From the NCBI RefSeq assembly GCF_014203225.1, contig NZ_JACHIO010000001.1, forward strand, positions 62,001 through 126,000: a stretch of DNA of 64,000 nt. The letters are read 5' to 3'. Each line of letters starts with the position of its first letter. Within the stretch, counting starts at the first letter, position 1. A program made the translations under genes and the position numbers. This DNA comes from Granulicella mallensis. GTDB lineage: Bacteria; Acidobacteriota; Terriglobia; Terriglobales; Acidobacteriaceae. Positions 27,774-36,829 of this stretch are shown here, piece by piece. The notes under the pieces were generated by a model. The model saw nothing but the letters and a program-made list of their open reading frames with translations. It did no database searches and was not told the origin of the DNA.

Positions 27774-28445
27774 ATGCGTGTAATTCTTTTCGGCGGTACC
27801 GGCATGGTGGGTCAGGGCGTTTTGCGCCAGTGCATCGAGGATGCCGAAGTCGAACGAGTACTGCTTGTGGTGCGCAAGTCCACTGGCCTGGTCTCACCCA
27901 AAGTCGAGGAACTGGTACACGACAACTTCTTCGACTGGACCGGCGCTGAAGAGCATTTCGATGGCTACGATACCTGCTTCTTCTGCCTGGGAGTTTCATC
28001 CGTCGGCATGAGCGCGGCCAGCTACAGCCGAATTACGTACGATCTCACACTAAGTGTCGCGGAGATGCTGATCTCACGCGGGAGCCTGAAGACCTTCGTC
28101 TATGTCTCAGGCTCGGGTACCGACAGCACAGAGAAGGGCAGCAGCATGTGGGCACGCGTAAAAGGCGCCACCGAAAACGCCCTGATGCGTCTCCCCCTGC
28201 CGAACGTCTTCTGCTTCCGCCCCGGATACATCCAGCCCCTGCACGGCATCCGCTCAAAGGTCGGTTGGTACAACGCGATCTATACGACGCTGTCGTGGAC
28301 CTATCCCCTGCTGCGGCGCGTCGCTGCAGGCCTGGTGACGAGCACAGAAGAGCTCGGCTGCGCCATGATCGGCGTGGCTCGGAGCGGATATCCGAAGAAA
28401 GTGCTGGAGACGCGGGATATTCAGGCCGCTGCACTACAGAGATGA
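27774..28445 (+). CDS. NAD(P)-binding Rossmann-fold protein, epimerase-like
   Basis: The 223-residue protein starts MRVILFGGTGMVGQGVLRQC, a clear dinucleotide-binding loop, and continues with a short atypical SDR fold (FFCLGVSSVGMS, VYVSGSGTDS, WARVKGATENAL, FCFRPGYIQP). The usual YxxxK is replaced by a WARVKG segment that retains only the Lys. It resembles small atypical SDRs of unknown substrate. The longer open frame upstream overlaps hemC on the other strand and is rejected. It is divergent from hemC with a 45-bp gap. Confidence 0.82.
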   Translation: MRVILFGGTGMVGQGVLRQCIEDAEVERVLLVVRKSTGLVSPKVEELVHDNFFDWTGAEEHFDGYDTCFFCLGVSSVGMSAASYSRITYDLTLSVAEMLISRGSLKTFVYVSGSGTDSTEKGSSMWARVKGATENALMRLPLPNVFCFRPGYIQPLHGIRSKVGWYNAIYTTLSWTYPLLRRVAAGLVTSTEELGCAMIGVARSGYPKKVLETRDIQAAALQR

Positions 28446-28449
28446 GCGA

Positions 28450-28643
28450 TGTCGTTGTTTGTTTTTCGTCGTCATCCTGAGCCGTAGGCGAAGGACCCCC
28501 GCATTGGTGGTGGCACCGAAGCACAGGGGAAAACCACGAGATCGTGCGCGAGCGACTTTGGTGGGTGCTTGCACCTTAGATGGTCCGAATGCGGGGTCCT
28601 TCAGCTGCGCTTCAGGATGACGACGAAAAACAGGCAACGACGC
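28450..28643. repeat. GTCGTCATCCTGAGC-type inverted repeat, family 4
   Basis: The left arm (about 28450-28507) contains TTTTTCGTCGTCATCCTGAG and GCGAAGGACCCCCGCATT. The right arm (about 28587-28643) is the reverse complement, AATGCGGGGTCCTTC to TTCAGGATGACGACGAAAAA. It fills the 218-bp gap between the convergent epimerase-like and hemA genes and may act as a transcription end for both. A shortened relative is at 14.17-14.26 kb. Confidence 0.84.
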
Positions 28644-28663
28644 TGCACACAGAGGAGAATCGT

Positions 28664-29941
28664 CTACTCGTCGGACTCAGAGGGGTTCGCTGCTCCACGC
28701 AGGGCCGCAATCTGCGGATGCAACAGCTTGGCGGTCAACGACTTCGTCAACGCCTCAATCGCAGCCTGCTGTTCCGGCGTAAGCGGCTGGGGAGATAACC
28801 GCTGTGCGGTACGAGCAAGCTCCTGTTGGCGCAGTGCTTCGGCTTCAAGCATGAGCTGCTTGATGGCCTGAGCCGCGGGCTCCTGGGCTAGACGCTCTCC
28901 GTAAAGCTCAACCTCGCGGCTCACGATGGACTCCGCAGCCTCGGCCTCGCGGCTGCGAACTGCCTGGTTCTGCGCAGCGACCTGCTGTAAATCGTCCATG
29001 TCGTAGACGAAGCAGCCTTCGAGCTTGTTGATCTCAGGCGCAACATCGCGCGGCACGGCGATATCGATAAAGAACACAGGCCGGTTGCGACGGCGTTGCA
29101 GCAGCGCCCGCGCACGGTCCGGGGTAAAGACATGCCCGGCTCCCGTGCTCGTAATCACGATATCGGCGCGGTGCGACTGCTCGTGGAGCTGGTCGAACGG
29201 AATCACCCCGGTTGTAATCGAGGGCGTACGCAACGAGTCGGCGATCTTCTCAGCCCGGGCCTCGGTGCGGTTCGAAACCAACAGCGTCGTGGCGCCCTGC
29301 TGGATCAGGTGCCGCGCGGCGAGGTCACTCATCTTCCCTGCACCGACGATCAGCACCGTCTTGCCGTTCAGTGAGCCGAAGATTTTACGAGCCAGCTCGG
29401 CTGCGACCGAAGCGATGGAGACCGTGGAGCTTCCGATCTGCGTCTCGGTGCGCACTTTCTTCGCGACGGAGAACGCACGCTGCAACAAGGGGTCGAGCGT
29501 CGAGCGGACCGCGCCAACCTCACGAGCCACGGTCCAGGACTGCTTGACCTGGCCAAGAATCTGCGGCTCCCCCACCACCATCGAGTCCAATGAGCTGGCC
29601 ACGCGAAACAGGTGCCGGATCGCCTCGCGTTCGCGGAACTCGTAGACATGCGGCTCGATCTCATTGGCAGGCAAATTCAGGTAGTCGTGCAGAAAACGCA
29701 GCATGCCCATGGGCGGCACGGACGACGACTGCGGAGCGTCCTGCACGGTCAGCAGCTCGACACGGTTGCAGGTAGAAAGAATCAGCGCCTCGCGCACACC
29801 GGGCTGATGGGCCAGCGTCCGCGTGGCATCGGCCAGCCGCGAGACGGGAATCGCAAGCCGTTCGCGCACATCGAGCGGCGCGGTCGTGTGATTCACACCG
29901 AGCAGCAGAATGGACCCCGAGTTTGTCTTGAGTTCGCTCAT
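28664..29941 (-). CDS. hemA: Glutamyl-tRNA reductase
   Basis: The 425-residue protein starts MSELKTNSGSILLLGVNHTT and has ILSTCNRVEL (nucleophile C58), VVGEPQILGQVKQ, VLIVGAGKMSDLAA (NADPH site), FIDIAVPRDV and a C-terminal dimerisation helix. It reduces glutamyl-tRNA to glutamate-1-semialdehyde, the first committed step of C5 tetrapyrrole synthesis. The ATG overlaps the stop of the upstream ccsA-like gene as ATGA, which also fixes the start; the open frame further upstream is a shadow. Confidence 0.95.
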   Translation of the reverse strand: MSELKTNSGSILLLGVNHTTAPLDVRERLAIPVSRLADATRTLAHQPGVREALILSTCNRVELLTVQDAPQSSSVPPMGMLRFLHDYLNLPANEIEPHVYEFREREAIRHLFRVASSLDSMVVGEPQILGQVKQSWTVAREVGAVRSTLDPLLQRAFSVAKKVRTETQIGSSTVSIASVAAELARKIFGSLNGKTVLIVGAGKMSDLAARHLIQQGATTLLVSNRTEARAEKIADSLRTPSITTGVIPFDQLHEQSHRADIVITSTGAGHVFTPDRARALLQRRRNRPVFFIDIAVPRDVAPEINKLEGCFVYDMDDLQQVAAQNQAVRSREAEAAESIVSREVELYGERLAQEPAAQAIKQLMLEAEALRQQELARTAQRLSPQPLTPEQQAAIEALTKSLTAKLLHPQIAALRGAANPSESDE

Positions 29942-30753
29942 GGGGCCTTGAACCTGTGCACGGCAGAGAGCTGGTTGGCCGCCCATACCGCAAGCACCAC
30001 CAGGAAGACGAAGCTGGAAAGATAGACCGCCCTGCGTCCACGCAGACCGCTGTGGCGGCGGATAAAGATCATCAACATGTACGCGATCCACATCGCGAAG
30101 GAGAGCAGCACCTTGGGGTCGGCAAAGAACGCGGGGCCGATGGTCTGCAGAGCGATGACCGAACCGATCAGCAGGCCGGCCGTCATGCACGGCAAGCCAA
30201 AGAGCAGCGACCTCAGCGCGATCTGGTCGGTGGTTTCAAGCGGCGGCAACCACGTACGGGGCTGCCCGGCACGCTTCTGCTTCAACCGGCGCTCCTGAAT
30301 GAGGTAGAGCAGGCTCGCAATCAGGGAGAGAAACAGCGCCGCATACGCCGCCAGCAGCAGCGCCACATGCAGGAACAGCCAGAGGGTGCCGACGAAGGGG
30401 TAGGCGATCGTCTCGTGTCCGGGCCGGAAGGCGGGCACAATCGTCAGCAACACTGCGATGGGGAGCAGGAAGATACCGAAGGAGACCGTCCGGTACTTCG
30501 CGGCCAGCACCAGGAACGCGGCGGCCAGCAGCAAGCCAAGCATCGAGAGCGTCTCGTGGGTGTCGACCGGCAGGGCACGGTGGGCGGCGTAGAGGATCTC
30601 GACAAGGGCTACAAAATGGAAGAAAACTCCTGCAAGTGCCGCAGGAACAGCAACATGCCGCCAGCGCGGACGACTATAGAGGGCCGCGGGCAGCACCGCG
30701 AGCGCGGCAATGCCGTAGAGAAGAACCGCGACTCGGAGCCAGAGAAGGGACAT
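29938..30753 (-). CDS. CcsA/HemX-like membrane protein (cytochrome c assembly family)
   Basis: The 271-residue polytopic protein has about eight hydrophobic segments and conserved His residues, including FHFVALVEILY and THETLSMLG. It belongs to the CcsA/ResC/HemX haem-handling family. In other bacteria a HemX-type protein precedes hemA and affects glutamyl-tRNA reductase level or haem handling; the ATGA overlap with hemA fits that role. A CcsA-type cytochrome c assembly function is the alternative, but no ccsB gene is nearby. Start at ATG 30753 or 30765 is unresolved. Confidence 0.85.
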   Translation of the reverse strand: MSLLWLRVAVLLYGIAALAVLPAALYSRPRWRHVAVPAALAGVFFHFVALVEILYAAHRALPVDTHETLSMLGLLLAAAFLVLAAKYRTVSFGIFLLPIAVLLTIVPAFRPGHETIAYPFVGTLWLFLHVALLLAAYAALFLSLIASLLYLIQERRLKQKRAGQPRTWLPPLETTDQIALRSLLFGLPCMTAGLLIGSVIALQTIGPAFFADPKVLLSFAMWIAYMLMIFIRRHSGLRGRRAVYLSSFVFLVVLAVWAANQLSAVHRFKAP

Positions 30754-30879
30754 TCGACCATGCACGGCGAAGGATTCGCCACAATGATCCAGTATAGCTG
30801 GCAGGAACGCGTCCTATGTCTTCGTTTGGTCTTTCAGTATCATCCTGCGCTCATGGCCAGGAATCGAGCCGGGCCCGGC

Positions 30880-31137
30880 TCAACCGTTCGATCGGCTATT
30901 GTCGTACGCCACACTCTGGTCCAGATAGGACTGCAGCTTGCCCTCGATGAGGCTGAGCGGCAGCAGGCTTGGCCGGTCGATGATCTCGATGGTCAACACG
31001 CCATCCTCATGGGCATACGTCGCGGTAATGCCGTCTTTGGTGAGGGTGCCGGACGTTCCCGTCAGCTCAATGTCGTTATCACGGAGGCGTACGGTGGCGG
31101 CGGCATATTGCGCGTCGGACATGGGAATCTGGATCAT
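30880..31137 (-). CDS. Small protein of unknown function (85 aa)
   Basis: The product reads MIQIPMSDAQYAAATVRLRD at its start, then predicted beta strands (IELTGTSGTL, GITATYAHED, VLTIEIIDRPSLLP) and a C-terminal helix. It has no signal peptide or membrane segment. The open frame continues upstream but overlaps mutS on the other strand, so a start at 31137 or 31122 is taken. It is divergent from mutS and lies upstream of ccsA/hemA on the same strand. Function is not recognised. Confidence 0.65.
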   Translation of the reverse strand: MIQIPMSDAQYAAATVRLRDNDIELTGTSGTLTKDGITATYAHEDGVLTIEIIDRPSLLPLSLIEGKLQSYLDQSVAYDNSRSNG

Positions 31138-31266
31138 TCTTGCCAGTGTAGACGCAAAGAGCGAAATGGGCACCCTCCTTTTGCTCTTTGAATTCTTGCG
31201 GGCCGGATCAGGTGAGGATTTGCAATGGCCCCGTATCCGGTATCCTGACCTTTCTTGCATTAAACG

Positions 31267-34014
31267 ATGGCAACGACAAACGAAATCACGAACGAAGCAG
31301 GACTGACTCCCGTAATGCGGCAGTTCCGCACCGCTAAGGATGCCCACCCCGACGCCCTGCTCTTCTTCCGGATGGGCGACTTCTACGAACTCTTCTACGA
31401 CGACGCCATTGTCGCCGCGCGCGAACTTCAGCTCACCCTGACCGCGCGCGACAAGAGCAAATCCGTGCCCATGTGCGGCGTGCCGTACCACTCGGCGGGA
31501 CCGTACCTGCAACGCCTGCTGCGGCTGGGCTATCGCGTGGCGCTGTGCGAGCAGATGGAGGACCCGAAGGCCACCAAGACCATCGTGCGCCGCGAGGTCA
31601 CCCGCGTGCTCACCCCCGGCACGGCACTCGACCCGTCACTAGCCGCCAGCGAGAGCCAATGGCTGGCGAGCGTCGCCGGAGTCGGCGCGGCTGCGGCGGC
31701 CTGCGTAGGAGTGGCAGCCATCGACCTCTCGACCGGCGAGTTTCGCGCGACCGAGTTCACCGGCGCAAACGCCTGGGCGTTAGCGCTCGACGAACTCGCA
31801 CGGCTGCGGCCCGCAGAGTTGATCTTCTCCCGAGGCCCCGGAGGCTTTGGCGCAAAGACCACGCAGAGCGTCCGTCAGACGTCGCTACGGGAATCCGATG
31901 CCCCCGACGAGACCGAGACCAAAGAGGAGTCGGCGCCAGCGGACATCGGCGGCGCACGGACCGAAGTTGAAGAGTGGGTCTTCAACGAAGAGTATGCCGT
32001 TCCCCTGCTGCGGCAGCAGCTTCGAGTGCACTCCCTCGATGGCCTGGGACTCGGCAACCACGCCGCCGCAGCAGTCGCCGCGGGCGCGATCGTGCATTAT
32101 CTGCGCACGACCAAGCAGGGCGCGCTCGAGCATCTCGATACCCTGCGCTACTACGAGAAGCGCGACAGTCTGGAACTCGACGCCGTCAGCGTGCGCAACC
32201 TCGAACTCGTCGACCCGCTCTTCAGCAGCGAAGGCCCGAAGACTACGCTCTTCTACACGCTCGACGCCTGCTGCACCCCCATGGGCAAGCGCCTGCTGCG
32301 CGCACAGTTGCTGCGTCCCATGCAGTCGCTCGCCGAGATCAACGAACGGCTTGCCGCAGTTGGGGAAGCCGCCGGGGACATCCGCCGCCGCGAGGGCCTG
32401 CGCCGCGCGATGGATAGCTTGCTCGACCTGGAGCGTCTGCTGGGCCGGGTCTCGCTTGACTCTGCCGGACCGCGTGAGGTGGTCGGGCTTGGAGCCACGC
32501 TGGCACGTCTGCCTGGGCTGCGCGTCGCGGTCGCGGAGTTTGCCGCGACCTCTCCTTCGGGCCGATGGGCTTTCCTCGCAACCAAGCTCGATACGCTTGA
32601 CGATTTGAACGAGATGATTGCACGCACCCTGGTTGAAGAGCCGCCGATCTCACTGAGCGACAGTGGAGCGATTCGCGAGGGCATCGACGCCGAACTGGAC
32701 GAACTGCGCGGTCTCTCGACCAGCGGCCGGCAACGCATCGCCGCCATCGAAGAACGCGAGCGGGCACGCACCGGCATCGGCTCGCTGAAGGTGCGATTCA
32801 ACTCGGTCTTCGGCTACTACCTCGAAGTCACCAAGGCCAACGCGAAGTCTGTGCCCGCCGACTACGAGCGTAAACAAACACTGGTGAATGCTGAACGTTT
32901 CACTACACCTGAGCTGAAAGAACTGGAGACAAAGATCCTCACCGCGCAGGAGCGCTCCGGCGAGATCGAGCGCAGAATCTTCTCCGAACTCCGCCGCCAG
33001 TTGCTGACCAATGCTGTACGAGTGCGCGAGACCGCACGCCGCGTAGCCGAGATCGATCTCCTCGGCTGCTTCGCGCATCTCGCTGCGATGCGGGGCTGGG
33101 TAAAGCCGCAGGTCGATGCCAGCGAGGTGCTGGAGTTCGTCTCCGCACGTCATCCGGTCGTCGAACAGCGTCTCGAAGAGAGCGGCGGCGGACGTTTTAT
33201 CCCCAACTCGCTGTATCTCGAAGCCGCAGGCGGAGAGGCCAACGGCCCTTCCCTGCTGCTCATCACCGGCCCCAACATGGGCGGTAAGAGCACCTACCTC
33301 CGCCAGGCCGCGCTGCTGGTCATCATGGCGCAGTGCGGCTGCTTTGTACCCGCAGAGCGCATGCGGCTGGGGTTGGTCGATCGCGTCTATACCCGCATCG
33401 GCGCCAGCGATAATGTGGCGCGCGGGCGTTCGACCTTCATGGTCGAGATGACCGAAACCGCCGCCATCCTGAACACGGCCACAGCCCGGTCGCTCGTGCT
33501 GCTGGACGAGATGGGGCGCGGCACCGCCACCTACGACGGCCTCTCGCTCGCCTGGGCGACGGTCGAGCATCTGCACAACGACATCGGTGCACGCACACTG
33601 TTCGCCACGCACTATCACGAGCTCACCCTGCTGGCCGATCGGCTGGCACGCCTTCAGAACGTTCGCGTCACCGTGCGGGAGAGCGGCGGCGGCATCGTCT
33701 TTCTGCATACGGTCGAAGCAGGCGCCGCCAACAAGAGCTACGGCATCGAAGTCGCACGGCTGGCAGGGCTTCCCGGGGCTGTCATCGAACGAGCACGCGC
33801 CGTACTGCGAGTGCATGAGCGAGCCGAGTCGCAGCAGATACGCGAAGCGGCTCCCGTCGCGGAGCGTGAAGCCTCAATGCAGATGACGATGTTCACGCCA
33901 CTCTCGCAGCGCATCGTCGATCGCATCGAACAAACGGATGTCGATGGCCTGACACCGCGTGAGGCGTTGCAATTGCTGGCAGAGCTGCAACGCGAGCTGA
34001 AAGGGAGCGCATGA
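31267..34014 (+). CDS. mutS: DNA mismatch repair protein MutS
   Basis: The 915-residue protein carries the mismatch-reading F-x-E (FRMGDFYELF, F39 and E41), connector and lever domains, and the C-terminal ATPase with GPNMGGKST (668-676), LLDEMGRGT and FATHYHELT. The C-terminal tail (LTPREALQLLAELQREL) matches the MutS tetramerisation helices. It recognises mispairs and recruits MutL, which is not in the window. The length is slightly above the E. coli protein (853 aa). It overlaps anmK by ATGA. Confidence 0.97.
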   Translation: MATTNEITNEAGLTPVMRQFRTAKDAHPDALLFFRMGDFYELFYDDAIVAARELQLTLTARDKSKSVPMCGVPYHSAGPYLQRLLRLGYRVALCEQMEDPKATKTIVRREVTRVLTPGTALDPSLAASESQWLASVAGVGAAAAACVGVAAIDLSTGEFRATEFTGANAWALALDELARLRPAELIFSRGPGGFGAKTTQSVRQTSLRESDAPDETETKEESAPADIGGARTEVEEWVFNEEYAVPLLRQQLRVHSLDGLGLGNHAAAAVAAGAIVHYLRTTKQGALEHLDTLRYYEKRDSLELDAVSVRNLELVDPLFSSEGPKTTLFYTLDACCTPMGKRLLRAQLLRPMQSLAEINERLAAVGEAAGDIRRREGLRRAMDSLLDLERLLGRVSLDSAGPREVVGLGATLARLPGLRVAVAEFAATSPSGRWAFLATKLDTLDDLNEMIARTLVEEPPISLSDSGAIREGIDAELDELRGLSTSGRQRIAAIEERERARTGIGSLKVRFNSVFGYYLEVTKANAKSVPADYERKQTLVNAERFTTPELKELETKILTAQERSGEIERRIFSELRRQLLTNAVRVRETARRVAEIDLLGCFAHLAAMRGWVKPQVDASEVLEFVSARHPVVEQRLEESGGGRFIPNSLYLEAAGGEANGPSLLLITGPNMGGKSTYLRQAALLVIMAQCGCFVPAERMRLGLVDRVYTRIGASDNVARGRSTFMVEMTETAAILNTATARSLVLLDEMGRGTATYDGLSLAWATVEHLHNDIGARTLFATHYHELTLLADRLARLQNVRVTVRESGGGIVFLHTVEAGAANKSYGIEVARLAGLPGAVIERARAVLRVHERAESQQIREAAPVAEREASMQMTMFTPLSQRIVDRIEQTDVDGLTPREALQLLAELQRELKGSA

Positions 34015-35201
34015 ATACCGGCAAGCCAAAACCGATGCTCGTTGCAGGCGTGATGAGCGGCACCTCCGCCGATGGCGTGGATGTCGCAATCTGTCGCGTG
34101 TCTCCTGCTCTGCCCAAGGGCGCGCCGCGCGTCAAGGTGCTCGGGTATCGCTCGTTCGCTTACGATTCCAAACTGCGTGCTGCCGTACTCGCTTCGATGG
34201 ATGCCAAACAAACCAGCACAGCCGAACTCGCACGGCTCTCCTGGCGACTGGGCGCGGTATACGCAGAGTGCGTCGAGATCACGGCGCACGAACTGAAGTT
34301 GAAGCCGCAGCTTGTCGCCTGCCACGGACAGACGATCTATCACCAGGCAACGGCACTACCCTACCTTGGCCAGCCGGTGCGCTGCACGTGGCAGATCGGC
34401 GAGGCTGCGTTGATCGCAGAGCGCCTGCGTGTCCCCGTCATCAGCGACCTCCGTCCAGCCGACATGGCTGCTGGTGGTCAGGCCGCACCGCTAGTGCCGA
34501 TGCTCGATTTCTGCCTGTTTCGCCACGCAACGAAGAATCGGCTGCTGCTGAACCTCGGCGGCATTGCAAACGTTGCGGTGCTCCCGGCAGGTTGTTCTGT
34601 AGACGAAGTGCTGGCCTTCGACACCGGCCCGGCAAATATGATCGCCGACGTCTGCATGAAGCGGCTCTACGGTCGTCGCTTCGATCAAGACGGTGCCATC
34701 GCGGCACGCGGCAAGGTGCTCGACGGCGTAGTCGCAAAGCTGATGCAGTCGAGCTACTTCTCCGCCCTGCCGCCAAAGTCCTGCGGCCGCGAAGAATTCG
34801 GAGAAGCCTTCGTCACACGCTTTATCGCGCTGTGCGAGGGAGAAGGTGCACGCAAGCAGGACATCCTCGCAACCGCGATAGCCTTCACAACGGAGACGAT
34901 CCTCGACGCGTACCGGCGCTTCTGCCTGCCGCATCTCGGACAGCGTGCACGCACGACAGAGTTGTTCGCCGCAGGTGGCGGCACACGCAACGCGACCCTG
35001 ATGCAACGACTGCACGAGGGCTTCTCCACGCTCGGCGTACGTGTCACCACCACCGAAGAAGCAGGCGTTGCGACCGAAGCGAAAGAGGCTGCTGCCTTCG
35101 CGCTGATGGGCTGGCTTACATGGCATGGCCTGCCGGGCAATGTGCCTTCAGCCACAGGGGCAACACGTCCCGTGGTGCTGGGAAAGATCTCGCTCGCATG
35201 A
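34011..35201 (+). CDS. anmK: Anhydro-N-acetylmuramic acid kinase
   Basis: The 396-residue protein has VMSGTSADGVDVAICRV, ACHGQTIYH, LNLGGIANV, DTGPANMI and AAGGGTRNATLM, all typical of AnmK. It phosphorylates and opens 1,6-anhydro-MurNAc to MurNAc-6-phosphate in cell-wall recycling. The ATG overlaps the mutS stop (ATGA), and its own stop overlaps the start of the next gene in the same way. The neighbouring peptide-binding protein fits recovery of murein peptides. Confidence 0.95.
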   Translation: MNTGKPKPMLVAGVMSGTSADGVDVAICRVSPALPKGAPRVKVLGYRSFAYDSKLRAAVLASMDAKQTSTAELARLSWRLGAVYAECVEITAHELKLKPQLVACHGQTIYHQATALPYLGQPVRCTWQIGEAALIAERLRVPVISDLRPADMAAGGQAAPLVPMLDFCLFRHATKNRLLLNLGGIANVAVLPAGCSVDEVLAFDTGPANMIADVCMKRLYGRRFDQDGAIAARGKVLDGVVAKLMQSSYFSALPPKSCGREEFGEAFVTRFIALCEGEGARKQDILATAIAFTTETILDAYRRFCLPHLGQRARTTELFAAGGGTRNATLMQRLHEGFSTLGVRVTTTEEAGVATEAKEAAAFALMGWLTWHGLPGNVPSATGATRPVVLGKISLA

Positions 35202-36727
35202 GAAGGCTTGGCTGTCTGTTGGCATTAGGCGCACTGCTACCTCTGGCCGCCTGCAACCAACCTACGGCCACAGAGCGCGGCATCCTGCACTTCCTCATCG
35301 CAAGCTCACCAAACAATCTCGATCTGCGCCAGGGCACCGACGCACAGTCCGAGCGTGTCGGCGCGCTGATCTATGATGCCCTCGTGGAAAAAGACGACCA
35401 CTTCAACCTGCAGCCATGGCTCGCCACAAGCTGGGAGCGCCCCGATCCGCTGACCTGGATCTTTCATCTGCGCAGCGGCGTTCGCTTTCACGATGGCAAG
35501 CCGCTCACCGCCGACGACGTCGCATGGTCGATCCGCAGCATGACGAATGGGGCTTTGATCACCGCAAAAGGCGGAGCGTTTGCCGATATAGTCTCCATCG
35601 AAGTGCGCGATCCCCTGACCCTGGTCGTTCACACGCATCAAGCGAATGCAAGCCTGCTCTTCAACCTCAGCGACGGTCTCTTCGGTGTCGTTGAAAAAGG
35701 CGCGGGACGTGAAGAAGGGCTGCATCCCATCGGCACCGGACCATTCAAATTCGTCAGCCAGTTGCAGGACAAGGAAGTTGTTGTCGAACGCAATCCCAGC
35801 TATTGGGCCGGCGCTCCTAAGATCGAACACATACGCTTCGACGTCGTCCCCGACGCTATCACCATGGCACTCGAGATGAAGAAGGGCTCCGGCGACGCCG
35901 AGAGCAGCGACATCACGCTGGACATGGTGCACGCGCTGCGCGGACTCCCCAACCTGCGCACAGAATCCGGACCGGGCTCGATCGTCATCTATGCCAACTT
36001 CAACGTGAACGACCCCGCGCTGCGTGATCGGCGCGTACGCCAGGCCATCGCCTGCGCCCTCGACCGCCCTGCTCTGATTGCTGCCTTGTGGCGTGGTGAA
36101 GCCCGCCCCGCCAATACATTTTTGCCGACGGATCACTGGGCCCAGGCGAGCGACTCGCAACTACCGCTGTATCCGCACGATGTTGCGCGGGCTGTGCGAC
36201 TGCTGGACGAAGCCGGACTGAAGCCGGACAAGAACGGCATCCGCCTGCGCTTCACACTGAAGACCTCCACTGACGAGACTACGCGGCTTGTATCTCAGGC
36301 CATCCAGCAGGAGTTGCACGAAGCAGGCATCGAATTGACACTGCGTTCGGCGGAGTTCGGCACCTTCTATTCGGACATCACCAAGGGCGCATTCCAGATG
36401 TACATCCTGCGCTGGATCGGCTCGAACGAAGACCCGGACATCTTCCGCTATGCGTATGCAACAGCCAGCTTCCCACCAAAGGGCGGCAACCGCGGACGCT
36501 ACTCCAATCCGCGCATAGACGCTCTTCTACAAGCAGCCAGCGCCGAAACCGATCAAGCCGCACAACGGCGCGCTTATGTTGAGGTGCAACAGATCCTCGC
36601 GAACGATCTGCCGGGAATTCCGCTGTGGTATCCGAACAACGAGGTCGTCCATTCAGCCCGGCTGACAAACGTGAAACTGGATCCCGGGGGGAGCTTCAAC
36701 TTTTTAAGGACAGCGGAACTGCAGTAG
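35198..36727 (+). CDS. Family 5 peptide-binding lipoprotein of an ABC transporter
   Basis: The 509-residue product starts at the ATGA overlap with anmK and has a lipoprotein signal (MRRLGCLLALGALLPLAAC, Cys about 19). The mature part is a DppA/OppA-type binding protein: LDLRQGTDAQS, FHLRSGVRFHDGKPLTADDV, PIGTGPFKF, NPSYWAG, DRRVRQAIACALDR and the C-terminal GIPLWYPNN. It would capture oligopeptides at the membrane. No permease or ATPase gene is adjacent, so the partner transporter is elsewhere. Operon position suggests murein peptides. Confidence 0.9.
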   Translation: MRRLGCLLALGALLPLAACNQPTATERGILHFLIASSPNNLDLRQGTDAQSERVGALIYDALVEKDDHFNLQPWLATSWERPDPLTWIFHLRSGVRFHDGKPLTADDVAWSIRSMTNGALITAKGGAFADIVSIEVRDPLTLVVHTHQANASLLFNLSDGLFGVVEKGAGREEGLHPIGTGPFKFVSQLQDKEVVVERNPSYWAGAPKIEHIRFDVVPDAITMALEMKKGSGDAESSDITLDMVHALRGLPNLRTESGPGSIVIYANFNVNDPALRDRRVRQAIACALDRPALIAALWRGEARPANTFLPTDHWAQASDSQLPLYPHDVARAVRLLDEAGLKPDKNGIRLRFTLKTSTDETTRLVSQAIQQELHEAGIELTLRSAEFGTFYSDITKGAFQMYILRWIGSNEDPDIFRYAYATASFPPKGGNRGRYSNPRIDALLQAASAETDQAAQRRAYVEVQQILANDLPGIPLWYPNNEVVHSARLTNVKLDPGGSFNFLRTAELQ

Positions 36728-36731
36728 ATGT

Positions 36732-36781
36732 GCCAGCATTCGGCGATGATCCGAGAGTTGGATCATCGCCGAATTGCTGGC
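36732..36781. terminator. Long hairpin between convergent genes
   Basis: A 21-bp stem with one bulged T (GCCAGCATTCGGCGATGATC on the left, complement at 36760-36781) and a 7-nt loop lies 4 nt after the stop of the peptide-binding gene. T-tracts are poor, but position and stability suggest a bidirectional transcription end. Confidence 0.65.
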
Positions 36782-36829
36782 AGTGAGGTTCCTTCAAAGA
36801 GACCGAAGGACTGAGCCCAGAGATCGTCC

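Noticed and set aside
32650..33816. 388-codon minus-strand frame inside mutS
   Set aside because: Shadow of mutS, whose Walker and recognition motifs are intact.
34268..35197. Upstream extension of the peptide-binding lipoprotein frame through anmK
   Set aside because: It overlaps anmK in another frame; the lipoprotein signal and ATGA overlap fix the start at 35198.
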